From Motiliproteus sp036961355 (lineage in GTDB: Bacteria > Pseudomonadota > Gammaproteobacteria > Pseudomonadales > Balneatricaceae), in the NCBI GenBank assembly GCA_036961355.1, contig JBALVL010000003.1:62001-126000 (forward strand): a stretch of DNA of 64,000 bases, written 5' to 3'. The position numbers were made by a program, and so were the translations under genes. Numbering within the stretch: the stretch's first letter is position 1; each line of letters begins with the position of its first letter. Below, piece by piece: positions 45,883 to 54,538 of this stretch. Under the pieces are notes generated by a model, which saw nothing but the letters and a program-made list of their open reading frames with translations, did not search any database and was not told the origin of the DNA.

Positions 45883-47550
45883 TTAGCCGTTGCAGGTTGC
45901 AGTATTGAGGGCCTGGGCGACCTTTTCAGCATTCAGAGTGCGCCAGCGGGCAGCGACATGCTGGTCAGGACGAGCCAAGTAACAGGTGCCGTTGCGGGCA
46001 TCGTATCGACCGGCCAGCAACCCTTTGATATCCAGTACCGTGCGAATCCCCTCAGGCGCGGTGCCAGAGGTAGCTACCACGACCGGTTGGATCGGGATAT
46101 CGCCGTTCTGTAGACCTTTTAGCGTCGCCACGGTGGCGTCGTCCAGGGTATTGGCGTTATCGGCAAAGTAGAGCAGTTGGAACTGGTTGCCGAATACCTT
46201 TAGCGCCCAGCGTTCATCGCCATCGCCTTGGATCGGTGCGTCATCGAGCACCGCTCCGGGTACCATGTTGCCTTCAAAGTCATCGTTATCGGCAGAATTT
46301 AACGGCGACTCGGTCAGGAAAGCGGCATCGGACAAACGTCCTGAATTGACCAGTTTCTGAGCGAAGTGATGATCCCGAGACAGTTCCAAGGTGGCATCAC
46401 GGAAGCGTAAAGATGTCTTGGATTTGGGCGAGATGAAATCGGTTGAACGGGTAGAGTTCAGCAGGTTCTCATCGGCTGCAAATTCGCGCTCGTCGCAATA
46501 GGTGTCAATCAGCGCATCGGGCGCTTTGCCATCCATCACCAGCTTTAGTTTCCAAAACAGGTTGTCGGTATCTTGGAAACCTGAGTTAGCACCACGGGCG
46601 CCAAACGGTGAAACCTGGTGAGCGGCGTCGCCTGCGAAGATTACCCGGCCGTCGCGGAAACGGTCCATACGGCGGCACATAAAGGTGTAAACACTGGCCC
46701 ATTCGAGTTCGAATTCGACGTCGTCGCCCATCATCGCCTTAACACGGGGGATGATGTTCTCCGGCTTCTTCTCCTCTTCGGGGTCTTTGTCCCAACCGAG
46801 TTGGAAATCGAGTCGCCAAACGTCGTCTGACTGGCTGTGTAACAGTGTCGATTGGCCTTTGTGGTAAGACGGATCGAATGAGAACCAGCGCTCGGGTGGG
46901 AAGTCCGCTTTCATGATGATATCAGCGATCAGGAAGCGATCTTCGAACGCCTTGCCTCGCATCGCCAGCCCCAGCATGGAACGTACAGCGCTATTGGCTC
47001 CGTCGGCGACGACCAACCAGTCGGTGGTCATCCGATAGGGACCGTCCGGCGTGTCGACGGTCAGGGTCACACGTTCACCCTCGTTTTTGACGTCGATGAC
47101 CCGGTTTTTCCAGCGGATCTCGCTGGTTGGGGTCTTATCCATCTGGTCAACCATGTACTCTTCGAGATAGTACTGCTGCAGATTGATAAATCCGGGCTGC
47201 TCGTGGCCTTCCTCGGGCAGTAGGTCGAAGCTGGTGACCAGCTCGTCCTTGTAAAATACCTTGCCGACCTTCCAGGTGACACCTTTGTCGACCATACGCT
47301 TACCGCAACCTAGGCGGTCAAGCACCTCCAAAGCACGTTTGGAATAGCAAACGGCCCGTGAGCCAACGCTGACGGTGTTGTTGTCATCAAGAATGACAGC
47401 GGGGATACCATGAAGTCCGGCATCCAGACCGGAGGCCAGGCCGATAGGGCCGGCGCCGATGACGATCAGCGGGTGGTGTACCGGTGCCAGGGCGTCCTGA
47501 TCCGGGGATTTGATATAGTCGTAGACAGGGTTTTCGTAAGTCAAAAACAT
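45883..47550 (-). CDS. FAD-dependent aromatic hydroxylase (MhpA/PheA-like)
   Basis: Class A flavoprotein monooxygenase of 555 residues, expected to hydroxylate an aromatic ring using NAD(P)H and oxygen. The FAD-binding GAGPIG is at 32-37; the second FAD motif is VIFAGDAAHQVSPFGARG; a thioredoxin-like C-terminal domain follows after about residue 400. The closest described relatives act on 3-hydroxyphenylpropionate-type or phenolic acids, but the substrate here is not determined. The order hydroxylase-DUF2783-fahA suggests it supplies a hydroquinone-type compound such as homogentisate, which is inference. Confidence 0.88.
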   Translation of the reverse strand: MFLTYENPVYDYIKSPDQDALAPVHHPLIVIGAGPIGLASGLDAGLHGIPAVILDDNNTVSVGSRAVCYSKRALEVLDRLGCGKRMVDKGVTWKVGKVFYKDELVTSFDLLPEEGHEQPGFINLQQYYLEEYMVDQMDKTPTSEIRWKNRVIDVKNEGERVTLTVDTPDGPYRMTTDWLVVADGANSAVRSMLGLAMRGKAFEDRFLIADIIMKADFPPERWFSFDPSYHKGQSTLLHSQSDDVWRLDFQLGWDKDPEEEKKPENIIPRVKAMMGDDVEFELEWASVYTFMCRRMDRFRDGRVIFAGDAAHQVSPFGARGANSGFQDTDNLFWKLKLVMDGKAPDALIDTYCDEREFAADENLLNSTRSTDFISPKSKTSLRFRDATLELSRDHHFAQKLVNSGRLSDAAFLTESPLNSADNDDFEGNMVPGAVLDDAPIQGDGDERWALKVFGNQFQLLYFADNANTLDDATVATLKGLQNGDIPIQPVVVATSGTAPEGIRTVLDIKGLLAGRYDARNGTCYLARPDQHVAARWRTLNAEKVAQALNTATCNG

Positions 47551-47631
47551 GGGTGACCTCGTTGTTATCGTTATAGAAGGTTAACCGGATGTATGCCACG
47601 GGGTTTGGCCCGTGGCATCATGCTTATGGTG

Positions 47632-47699
47632 TTACTACGGTTTGATAATTACAGTTCGGTTAATACGGTGCGATTAGCACTTTTTGATTAATACGGTGC
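47632..47699. repeat. 28-bp tandem repeat in the MBL-hydroxylase spacer
   Basis: Units begin at 47632 (TTACTACGG), 47660 and 47688 (both TTAATACGGTGC), an exact 28-bp period. The last unit is cut by the 3' end of the MBL gene. A strong hairpin (GCCACGGG/CCCGTGGC, about 47595-47616) lies between this array and the hydroxylase start. Confidence 0.6.
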
Positions 47700-48673
47700 T
47701 ATGACTGCGGTTGCTCTTGCTGCAGGCCGTGCCACATCTGCTGATCACGCTCGGCCGTCCAGATGCGCGGATCGCGGACGCCTGAGGCCTCATCGTGAGC
47801 TCGGGTGACATCGAAGGGTAGGCAGTGCTCGTAGATGAAGACCTCGCCAAACTGGGGGTCCATCGCTGCACGGGTCAGTGCCATGCAGTCCTTAAGGTCC
47901 ATGTTTTGGGATACAGCCTTTTGAGCACTCTGGAACAGGGTGGTGACGAAAGCACGGGTATAAGCCAGACCATCGGCTACCTGCTCCGGAGTTTCCAGCG
48001 CAGGGCCTCGTCCAGGGACCAACTTCTTGGCGTTTAATGCACTGACGTTGTCGAGCGTCTGTGGCCAGTCGGTCAGATAGGCATCACCGGTGTAGCAAGC
48101 GGCATCGCACTCGACCAAGTCACCGGAGTACAGCACCTCTTCGCTGGGTACCCATACCACGGTGTCGCCTTTGGTGTGGCCGCGACCCAGTTGCATTATC
48201 TTCACTTCCAGCTTCCCCATCATCAGGGTCATCTCTTTCTGGAAGGTCAGAGTAGGCCAAGTCAGGCCGGGGACGCTTTCGACCGCTTTGAACAAGCGAG
48301 GAAAACGACCGATCTCGGAGTCCATATCTTGCTGGCCGCGCTCGACGATCAGGTCATAGGTATCTTGGCTGGCAATAACCTGCTCCAGACCGTGTTCCTT
48401 GTAGCCGGATGCACCCAGTACGCGCACGGCGTGGTAGTGGGAAAGGGTGACGTATTTGATGGGCTTATCGGTGACTTCGCGAATCTGGCGAACCAGATCT
48501 TGCGCAGCAACAGGGGTAGCGGTCGCATCGATAATCATCACCGAATCATCACCAATGATGACACCGGTGTTAGGGTCGCCTTCGGCGGTATAGGCCCAGC
48601 AATGTTCGGACAGTTGGGTAAAGCTAACCTTCTTTTCGTCGAGATCGGCGGCCGAGGCAAATTGGTTGCTCAT
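47699..48673 (-). CDS. metallo-beta-lactamase-fold protein with altered metal motif
   Basis: 324 residues of the MBL hydrolase superfamily. The core is recognisable: VMIIDATATP, the first metal motif LSHYHAVRVLG, GRGHTKGDTVVW with His166, and YSGDLVE with Asp185. The canonical HxHxDH reads H79-Y-H81-A-V83-R84, so the Asp and third His of the motif are replaced. Loss of these normally removes one metal site, so it may act with a single metal or have a non-hydrolytic role. It is the first gene of the minus operon, divergent from an IclR regulator. Confidence 0.85.
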   Translation of the reverse strand: MSNQFASAADLDEKKVSFTQLSEHCWAYTAEGDPNTGVIIGDDSVMIIDATATPVAAQDLVRQIREVTDKPIKYVTLSHYHAVRVLGASGYKEHGLEQVIASQDTYDLIVERGQQDMDSEIGRFPRLFKAVESVPGLTWPTLTFQKEMTLMMGKLEVKIMQLGRGHTKGDTVVWVPSEEVLYSGDLVECDAACYTGDAYLTDWPQTLDNVSALNAKKLVPGRGPALETPEQVADGLAYTRAFVTTLFQSAQKAVSQNMDLKDCMALTRAAMDPQFGEVFIYEHCLPFDVTRAHDEASGVRDPRIWTAERDQQMWHGLQQEQPQS

Positions 48674-48722
48674 GTTATCTCCTGCTTGTTTGTTGTATGG
48701 GATTACCCATATGTTATGGCGT

Positions 48723-48737
48723 TTACGTTATTCGTAA
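48723..48737. promoter_or_regulatory. IclR operator candidate 1 (TTACG-TTATT-CGTAA)
   Basis: 15-bp palindrome located 50 bp before the MBL start. A copy in inverted orientation lies 95 bp away, before the IclR gene. Both halves are perfect. Confidence 0.7.
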
Positions 48738-48817
48738 TTACCATCGGATTCGATATTTGTCATTCAAGCACTGGAAAAACAGCGGTGCAAAGGTTACTTT
48801 TGTTCAGAGTGATTGAT

Positions 48818-48832
48818 TTACGAATAACGTAA
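48818..48832. promoter_or_regulatory. IclR operator candidate 2 (TTACG-AATAA-CGTAA)
   Basis: Its centre AATAA is the reverse complement of TTATT in the first site. It lies 20 bp before the IclR start codon, suggesting autoregulation and shared control of the divergent operons. Confidence 0.7.
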
Positions 48833-48851
48833 ATACGTATTGGGAGTGACT

Positions 48852-49649
48852 ATGAACGCGCCAACAAAAGGTGGGGTCCAATCGGTAGAGGTGGGCATGG
48901 GCTTACTAAAAGCCTTGGCGTCGATGGGAGGACAAGCCTCCTTAAATGAATTAAGCGAACGGGTGGATATGCACCCGGCCAAGGCTCATCGTTATCTGGT
49001 TAGCCTGGTCAATACCGGGCTAGTGGAGCGCACGGCACATGGTCGTTACGATCTGGGGCCTTACGTCTTAGAGCTGTCTACCCTTTATCTGTCCAGGCTG
49101 GATCCCACTTCCGTGGCCAACGAGATGATCGAGTCATTGCGGGACCAGACAGAGCAGGGGGTGATTTTGACCGTCTGGGGTAGTGCCGGCACCACCGTGA
49201 TTCGCTGGTTCCAATCCCGGCAACCCATCTCTGTAGGCATTCGTCCGGGTACTAACTTTTCGACGGTGATGTCAGCTTCTGGTCGGGTTTTCATGGCTCA
49301 TCTGCCCGAAGCGTTGACCCGTGAGTTCGTCGAGAGAGAGATGGCGGAGTTAAAATCAACGCCTCACCGGCTCGCCCCTACCAGTTGGGACGAGGTTGAT
49401 GCGATTAAGAAAGAGACGTGCAGTAACGGACTGGGCCGGGTGTTTGGGCACAGTGTCGATGGTGTTTCGGCACTGGCTGCGCCGATCTTTGATTACCGGG
49501 GCGAGCTGGTGTTGTCGCTGGCATTGTTTGGGTTTAAGTCTAAGTTTGATGCCGAATGGGATGGGCGTAACGCCCAATTATTGCGCGAGACGGCTGGCAA
49601 AATCTCCTCTCGGCTTGGTTATATCGAACCCGCCGAAAACCAACTCTGA
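48852..49649 (+). CDS. IclR-family transcriptional regulator
   Basis: 265 residues with an N-terminal winged HTH (about 12-75: LLKALASMGGQASLNELSE, HPAKAHRYLVSLVNTGLVER) and a C-terminal GAF-like effector domain (VWGSAGTTVIRWFQSRQ, GRVFMAHLP, SALAAPIFDYRGELVLSLAL). IclR proteins in this setting usually respond to an aromatic acid. The frame opens at TTG 48840, but ATG 48852 has GGGAG five bases upstream. It is divergent from the MBL-hydroxylase-fahA operon and upstream of the TRAP genes. Confidence 0.92.
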   Translation: MNAPTKGGVQSVEVGMGLLKALASMGGQASLNELSERVDMHPAKAHRYLVSLVNTGLVERTAHGRYDLGPYVLELSTLYLSRLDPTSVANEMIESLRDQTEQGVILTVWGSAGTTVIRWFQSRQPISVGIRPGTNFSTVMSASGRVFMAHLPEALTREFVEREMAELKSTPHRLAPTSWDEVDAIKKETCSNGLGRVFGHSVDGVSALAAPIFDYRGELVLSLALFGFKSKFDAEWDGRNAQLLRETAGKISSRLGYIEPAENQL

Positions 49650-49991
49650 GTTCCTTGTTAGCTCCTTCATAGTACCCCTTGAGCATATCCTGCCATCGGC
49701 CCCGATCGGGGCCGTTACGCATCGTATTAATTACGTAATAAGTAATAACCTAGAATCACTGCCTTAGACCAGTTTTCGTATTTTTCAAATTTTACTGCCT
49801 AGAAATCCATATTTTAATGCTCGTTCTTTGTCTAATTACATAGTCCGTAAATAAAATAACTCCGACAACGCTCAGCATTGCGTAATGGTTTCATATGAAA
49901 TTATATAGTTGCAAATGAAACTAATGCTGTTCGGACAGTAACCAAACAGCGCTGACTCACGCTAAACCGCATGTTTGAGAGGACAATAATA
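49650..49991. other. 342-bp regulatory spacer before the TRAP genes
   Basis: No gene is seen. It holds an 18-bp GC palindrome (CGGCCCCGATCGGGGCCG, 49697-49714) that may end the iclR transcript, although no T run follows; an ATTACGTAAT sequence just after it, resembling half of the IclR operator candidates; and TTTCATATGAAA (49889-49900, perfect palindrome) about 90 bp before the dctP start, which could be an operator. Confidence 0.55.
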
Positions 49992-51008
49992 ATGAAACGT
50001 CTCATCGCACTGTTTTCTGCCGCTCTGATTTGGGCTTGGATGATTCCGGCCCAGGCCGAGACCATCGAGTTGAAACTCAGCCATTTCTTACCCTCAACAC
50101 ATCCCACCCAAAAGGACTTCCTGGAACCCTGGGCTGCCGAATTAGAACGGCGCACCAATGGTCAGGTGAAGGTGAAAATCTTCCCCGCCGGGTCTGCATT
50201 TGGCCATGTAGCCAAGCAGTTTGATCAGGTCAAAGCCGGAGTGGTCGATATTTCCCATGGCTTGACGGGCTTCCCGCGGGGTCGATTGCCACGCACGTTG
50301 ATCATGGACCTTCCGTTCATGGTGAAGAGTTCCGATGCAGCGTCAAAAACCCTGTGGGACTTGTACCCTGATTATCTGCAAAAAGAGTATCGCGGTTTAA
50401 AGGTGCTTGCTCTGCATGCGCATAACCCCGGTCTTATTCATACCCGAGATAAATCCGTTAGCACCATGGAAGACCTTAAAGGGCTGCGCCTGCGAACGCC
50501 GAGCCTGGCGATCTCAATGATGCTTGAGCAGTTGGGTGCGACACCGGTCGGTATGCCGCCAACCCAGGTTTACGAGAATCTGCAAAAGGGCGTTCTGGAC
50601 GGCAATGTCTTTCCTTACGAGGCGATTCATGGCTTCAAGCTCTACGAAGTGTTGAATCATCACCTGGATGCCAAGGCCTACACCACCAGCTTTTATTTCG
50701 TCATGAACGAGAAGAAGTACAGCTCGCTACCTGCCGATGTTCGTGCGGTATTGGATGATATGACCGGCGCACCGCTGGTGGCCAAGTTTGGTCCTTGGTG
50801 GAACGAGTGGGATAAGGCGGGTATCGCCGATATTGCCAAGCGCGGCAGCACTGTAACCACCCTGACCGATGAAGAGCGTCAGCAGTGGCGCACAGCATTA
50901 CAGCCGACCATCGATAAGTACCTGAATGATCTCGAGAAGAAGGGCGTTACCAATGCACGAGAGATCTACGCAAAGGCACAGGAATCGGTCGCAAAGTACG
51001 AGCAATAA
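49992..51008 (+). CDS. TRAP transporter substrate-binding protein (DctP family)
   Basis: Periplasmic receptor of a tripartite sodium-dependent carboxylate transporter. The 338 residues begin with a signal peptide (1-22, ending PAQA) and continue with IELKLSHFLPSTHP. The conserved carboxylate-binding arginine lies in LKGLRLRTPS. ATG 49992 is preferred to the upstream in-frame ATG 49971, because AGAGGAC lies before it and the signal peptide then starts properly (MKRLIALF). Context suggests uptake of an aromatic acid, which is inference. Confidence 0.95.
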   Translation: MKRLIALFSAALIWAWMIPAQAETIELKLSHFLPSTHPTQKDFLEPWAAELERRTNGQVKVKIFPAGSAFGHVAKQFDQVKAGVVDISHGLTGFPRGRLPRTLIMDLPFMVKSSDAASKTLWDLYPDYLQKEYRGLKVLALHAHNPGLIHTRDKSVSTMEDLKGLRLRTPSLAISMMLEQLGATPVGMPPTQVYENLQKGVLDGNVFPYEAIHGFKLYEVLNHHLDAKAYTTSFYFVMNEKKYSSLPADVRAVLDDMTGAPLVAKFGPWWNEWDKAGIADIAKRGSTVTTLTDEERQQWRTALQPTIDKYLNDLEKKGVTNAREIYAKAQESVAKYEQ

Positions 51009-51035
51009 CGTACCAGCAATAAGACGGTAGATGGT

Positions 51036-51057
51036 CTCTTTCCCAGCCGGGAGAGAG
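51036..51057 (+). other. hairpin between dctP and dctQ genes
   Basis: CTCTTTCCC and GGGAGAGAG pair (one U-G) around AGCC. Such hairpins after receptor genes commonly protect the upstream mRNA so that the receptor is made in excess over the membrane subunits. Confidence 0.6.
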
Positions 51058-51087
51058 GCTCAACCGGATGGCTAAGAGGTCTTCACC

Positions 51088-51606
51088 ATGATCGCTCTGT
51101 TTAATCGTTGGCTTTATTCCTTAACCAAGTATGTCGCCTGGGTCGGTATGTTGTTTTTGCTGGGCGCGGTGGGGATTACCGCCGTCGATGTTGTGATGCG
51201 CAAACTGGACGCGGGTGGCATCTTCGGTGCCGTCGATCTGATTCAGTTGATGGTGATGGCGGCGGCTTACCTGTCTATCCCGTTCGCTTTTATGAGCCGC
51301 AGTCATGTTGCAGTGTCGATCCTGGCGGATATGGCGTCACGCCGGGTCGCTGCATTGTTTCAGTTGCTGGGGGCCTTGCTGGGAGTCTGTTTTATGTTTT
51401 CCATCGCCTGGTTTGGCTACGATCAGGCCGTTCAACAGGCCGAGTACGGTGACGTGTCGATGACCTTTGGTTTGCCGATGATCTACTACTGGGTGCCGCT
51501 ATTGATTGGTGCAGCATTGTCTGCAGTGGTGACGGTGCACATCGCCGTCGAGTCGCTTTATACGGCGGTGACCGGTCGTAGTGGCATTGTTTTGGAGGAG
51601 TTATAA
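51088..51606 (+). CDS. TRAP transporter small membrane subunit (DctQ family)
   Basis: 172 residues with four membrane helices (VAWVGMLFLLGAVGITAVD, LIQLMVMAAAYLSIPFAF, ALFQLLGALLGVCFMFSIA and one near the end). Features such as DVVMRK and SRSHVAVSIL are usual in DctQ proteins. It precedes dctM by three bases. Confidence 0.93.
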   Translation: MIALFNRWLYSLTKYVAWVGMLFLLGAVGITAVDVVMRKLDAGGIFGAVDLIQLMVMAAAYLSIPFAFMSRSHVAVSILADMASRRVAALFQLLGALLGVCFMFSIAWFGYDQAVQQAEYGDVSMTFGLPMIYYWVPLLIGAALSAVVTVHIAVESLYTAVTGRSGIVLEEL

Positions 51607-51609
51607 GCG

Positions 51610-52920
51610 ATGGATATTTCTCCCCAGGCAATAGGCCTGATCGCTTTTGCGGTGATGTTTTTGTTGATTGCTATCCGTGTTCCCATCGCCATCGCAATGG
51701 GCATGGTCGGCGCTGTTGGCGGTTGGATTTTGAACGGTGCGGACAGTGTTGGCTTCATTATGGGATCGGTACCGTTTGAGTCGGTCTTCCCGTACTCACT
51801 GTCGGTTATACCGTTGTTTATCATGATGGGTGTCTTCGCTGCCCGAGCCGGCTTGTCGCAGGCACTTTATCAGGCGGTAAATGTCTTTATCGGTCACCGT
51901 AAGGGGGGCCTGGCGATGGCCACTATCGGAGCTTGCGCTGCCTTTGGTGCTATCTGTGGTTCGAGCCTTGCGACAGCGGCGACCATGAGTCGGGTTGCGA
52001 TGCCGGAAATGCGCCGCCGTGGTTATGACGACGGACTGGCCAGCGCCACGGTGGCGGCTGGCGGTACTTTGGGGGTACTGATTCCTCCCAGCGTGATCAT
52101 GGTTATCTATGCCCTACTCACCGAGCAATCGATTGGACGAATGTTTGCTGCAGCGTTGATTCCCGGAATCCTGGCCACCGCGTTGTATATCGGTGCGATC
52201 TGGGTGCGGACCAACCGCAACCCGTTGTTAGGGCCTGCCGATGAGCGAACGGATTGGCCGGGTCGTGTCAAAGCACTGAAAAACGTATGGCCGGTAGCGC
52301 TGTTGTTTGGCGTGGTGATTGGCGGCATCTACGTGGGCTGGTTTTCACCGACCGAAGCGGCGGCGATCGGAGCGGCAGGTGCGTTCCTGCTGGCACTGGC
52401 TAAACGTCAGCTCAACACCAAGGTGTTTTTATCCTGCCTGGGTGAAACCTCCACCACCACCGGCATGATCTTTCTGATTTTGATTGGTACCTCGGTGTTC
52501 AACTATTTCGTTGAAACGACCGGGCTGCCGCAGCAGTTGGTTCAGCAGGTGGGCGAGCTGGGTTGGGACCCTTACTTGGTGCTGGTGATGTTGATTGTGT
52601 TCTTCATCATCCTGGGCTGCTTTATGGATGCGTTGTCGATGATCCTGTTGACCCTGCCATTCGTCTACCCGTTGGTGCTGTCGTTGGGCTTCGATCCGAT
52701 CTGGTTCGGCGTGATCATGGTCTCGGTGGTTGAAGTTGGTCTCATTACGCCGCCGGTGGGGATGAACCTGTTTGTGATTCTTGCGACCACGCCCGGGCTG
52801 CAGCTACAGACGATCAGTCGGGGCATCGTCGCGTTTTTAATCGCCGATGTGTTGCGCCTGTCGTTACTGGTTTCCATTCCGGCACTGTCCCTGTGGCTGC
52901 CGTCTGTGTTGATGGAGTAG
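51610..52920 (+). CDS. TRAP transporter large permease subunit (DctM family)
   Basis: 436 residues and about twelve membrane helices; the ion-coupled translocation subunit. Recognisable family sequences are IRVPIAIAMGMVGAVGG, AACAAFGAICGSSLATAATM and GVLIPPSVIMVIYA, and the C-terminal motif VEVGLITPPVGMNLFV. Cotranscribed with the receptor and small subunit. Confidence 0.95.
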   Translation: MDISPQAIGLIAFAVMFLLIAIRVPIAIAMGMVGAVGGWILNGADSVGFIMGSVPFESVFPYSLSVIPLFIMMGVFAARAGLSQALYQAVNVFIGHRKGGLAMATIGACAAFGAICGSSLATAATMSRVAMPEMRRRGYDDGLASATVAAGGTLGVLIPPSVIMVIYALLTEQSIGRMFAAALIPGILATALYIGAIWVRTNRNPLLGPADERTDWPGRVKALKNVWPVALLFGVVIGGIYVGWFSPTEAAAIGAAGAFLLALAKRQLNTKVFLSCLGETSTTTGMIFLILIGTSVFNYFVETTGLPQQLVQQVGELGWDPYLVLVMLIVFFIILGCFMDALSMILLTLPFVYPLVLSLGFDPIWFGVIMVSVVEVGLITPPVGMNLFVILATTPGLQLQTISRGIVAFLIADVLRLSLLVSIPALSLWLPSVLME

Positions 52921-52933
52921 AGGGAATAAAGTT

Positions 52934-53344
52934 ATGGATTTGATTGAGTGGAAGGACGAATACAGCGTCGGACACCCAACGCTGGATAAACAGCACCAGG
53001 GGTTGCTACAGGTGATCAATATGCTGACCAAGGAGTCCGCCTCCGGTGGCATGATCGCTTACATCTTTGATGAGCTGGACCATTACGTAAAAGAGCATTT
53101 CCGATTTGAAGAAAAGCTATTACGCGAGGCGGATTTTGACGACTACAAAGCCCATAAGAAGCAGCACAGGATCTTTGAACAGTGGCTGCGAGCGGTTCGG
53201 CAATCGTTCAGTGTCGGTGGGTTATCGGCGCCGTTACTGGCGGATAGTGTCAACGCCTACCTACGTAACTGGTTGATTAACCATATTTTGAAGTCCGATA
53301 TGGCTTACAAACCGTTGCTTGAAGAAAAGCCGGGACAACCTTAA
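52934..53344 (+). CDS. bacteriohemerythrin
   Basis: 136-residue four-helix, di-iron oxygen-binding protein. The iron ligands are all present in the expected spacing: His in GHPTLDKQH, His...Glu in DHYVKEHFRFEE, the pair in HKKQH, and His...Asp in NHILKSD. It starts 13 bp after dctM. A likely role, by inference, is oxygen delivery or sensing for the oxygenases of this pathway. Confidence 0.92.
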   Translation: MDLIEWKDEYSVGHPTLDKQHQGLLQVINMLTKESASGGMIAYIFDELDHYVKEHFRFEEKLLREADFDDYKAHKKQHRIFEQWLRAVRQSFSVGGLSAPLLADSVNAYLRNWLINHILKSDMAYKPLLEEKPGQP

Positions 53345-53353
53345 GGAGCGACC

Positions 53354-53878
53354 ATGAACAATCTTGAAGGTGACAGCATTTTTTACCTGGAGACATTTTT
53401 CCCGTATCAGGTGCGGATGTTCTATCTGTCAGTAAGCCAGTCGGTCAGCGATATCTATGGTATTCGGTATGGGCTTGGGGTCGCCGAATGGCGAACCATG
53501 GCGGTATTGGGAAATCACCAGCCTTTGGCCGCCAGCGACGTGGTGCAACGTTCAAGCATCGACAAAGTCCAGGTCAGTCGTGCCATTCAGGGGCTGCTCA
53601 AGCGCGAGCTGTTGGAACGCCGGACCGATCCCGTCGATCGCCGCCGAGTTAGCCTGCAACTGACTGCTGAAGGTCAGAATATTTTCAACGACCTGGTGCC
53701 ACGCGTACGTGATCTGGAGCAGCAGTTACTGAGCTGCCTGACCGAAGCAGAGCAGAGCACCCTCAAGGCGTTGATGGGGCGAGTGCGTCAGCAAGCTGAG
53801 ATCATTAACCAAGCCACAGCCGAGGCCGCTGCTCAGGGCACTTCTCAGGGCACTGCTCAGGCTAACAGGGCGCTTTAG
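53354..53878 (+). CDS. MarR-family transcriptional regulator
   Basis: 174 residues with a winged HTH (LAASDVVQRSSIDKVQVSRA, then the wing RRTDPVDRRRVSLQLT). The C-terminal tail contains a short QGTSQGTAQ repeat. It is within the plus operon, 9 bp after the hemerythrin gene and 12 bp before the isomerase. It probably senses a pathway compound, adding a second regulator besides IclR. Confidence 0.92.
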   Translation: MNNLEGDSIFYLETFFPYQVRMFYLSVSQSVSDIYGIRYGLGVAEWRTMAVLGNHQPLAASDVVQRSSIDKVQVSRAIQGLLKRELLERRTDPVDRRRVSLQLTAEGQNIFNDLVPRVRDLEQQLLSCLTEAEQSTLKALMGRVRQQAEIINQATAEAAAQGTSQGTAQANRAL

Positions 53879-53890
53879 CGAGGCAATGCC

Positions 53891-54538
53891 ATGAAACTCT
53901 ATACTTACTGGCGGTCGTCGGCGGCCTACCGTGTACGGATCGGCCTCAACCTCAAAGGACTTGAATGCCCATCCGAATACGTCCATCTGGTGCGTGACGG
54001 TGGCGAGCAGCTTAAACCTGCGTATCGGTCGATCAACCCGCAGGGGCTGGTGCCCAGCCTGGTGCTGGAAGACGGCACTACCCTGACCCAGTCTTTAGCG
54101 ATCCTTGAGTACCTCGATGAGGTCCACCCCGAGCAGCCGTTGCTGCCCGGCGAGGCTATCGGCCGCGCCCGGGTGCGTGCACTGGCACAAACGGTGGCTT
54201 GCGAGATTCATCCGCTGAACAATTTGCGGGTGCTCAAACATCTAGCCACAACAATGGGCGTGGCCGAGGAGGCCAAGAATGACTGGTACCGCCATTGGGT
54301 GGTACAAGGTTTTGAGGCGCTGGAAAGGCAACTGGCTGACTCATTGGACACCGGCCAGTTCTGCCATGGCGACACCCCGGGGATGGCGGACGCCTGCCTG
54401 ATTCCGCAGGTTTATAACGCCCGACGTTTTGAGATCGACCTGGTACCGTACCCGACCATCGCCCGCATTGATGCAGCCTGCCTGGCTTTGGATCCCTTCA
54501 TCCAGGCCGCGCCTGAAAGCCAGGGTGATGCTCAGTGA
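53891..54538 (+). CDS. maiA: maleylacetoacetate isomerase (zeta-class GST)
   Basis: Glutathione-dependent isomerisation of maleylacetoacetate to fumarylacetoacetate, the substrate of FahA. 215 residues: thioredoxin-like N-terminal domain with the zeta motif SSAAYRVRIGLNLKGL, then SINPQGLVPSL, TQSLAILEYLDE and a helical C-terminal domain (CEIHPLNNLRVL, GDTPGMADACLIPQVYNARR). The canonical SSCS is SSAA here, so the usual Cys of the motif is Ala, while the first Ser is kept. Its stop overlaps the next start. Confidence 0.94.
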   Translation: MKLYTYWRSSAAYRVRIGLNLKGLECPSEYVHLVRDGGEQLKPAYRSINPQGLVPSLVLEDGTTLTQSLAILEYLDEVHPEQPLLPGEAIGRARVRALAQTVACEIHPLNNLRVLKHLATTMGVAEEAKNDWYRHWVVQGFEALERQLADSLDTGQFCHGDTPGMADACLIPQVYNARRFEIDLVPYPTIARIDAACLALDPFIQAAPESQGDAQ

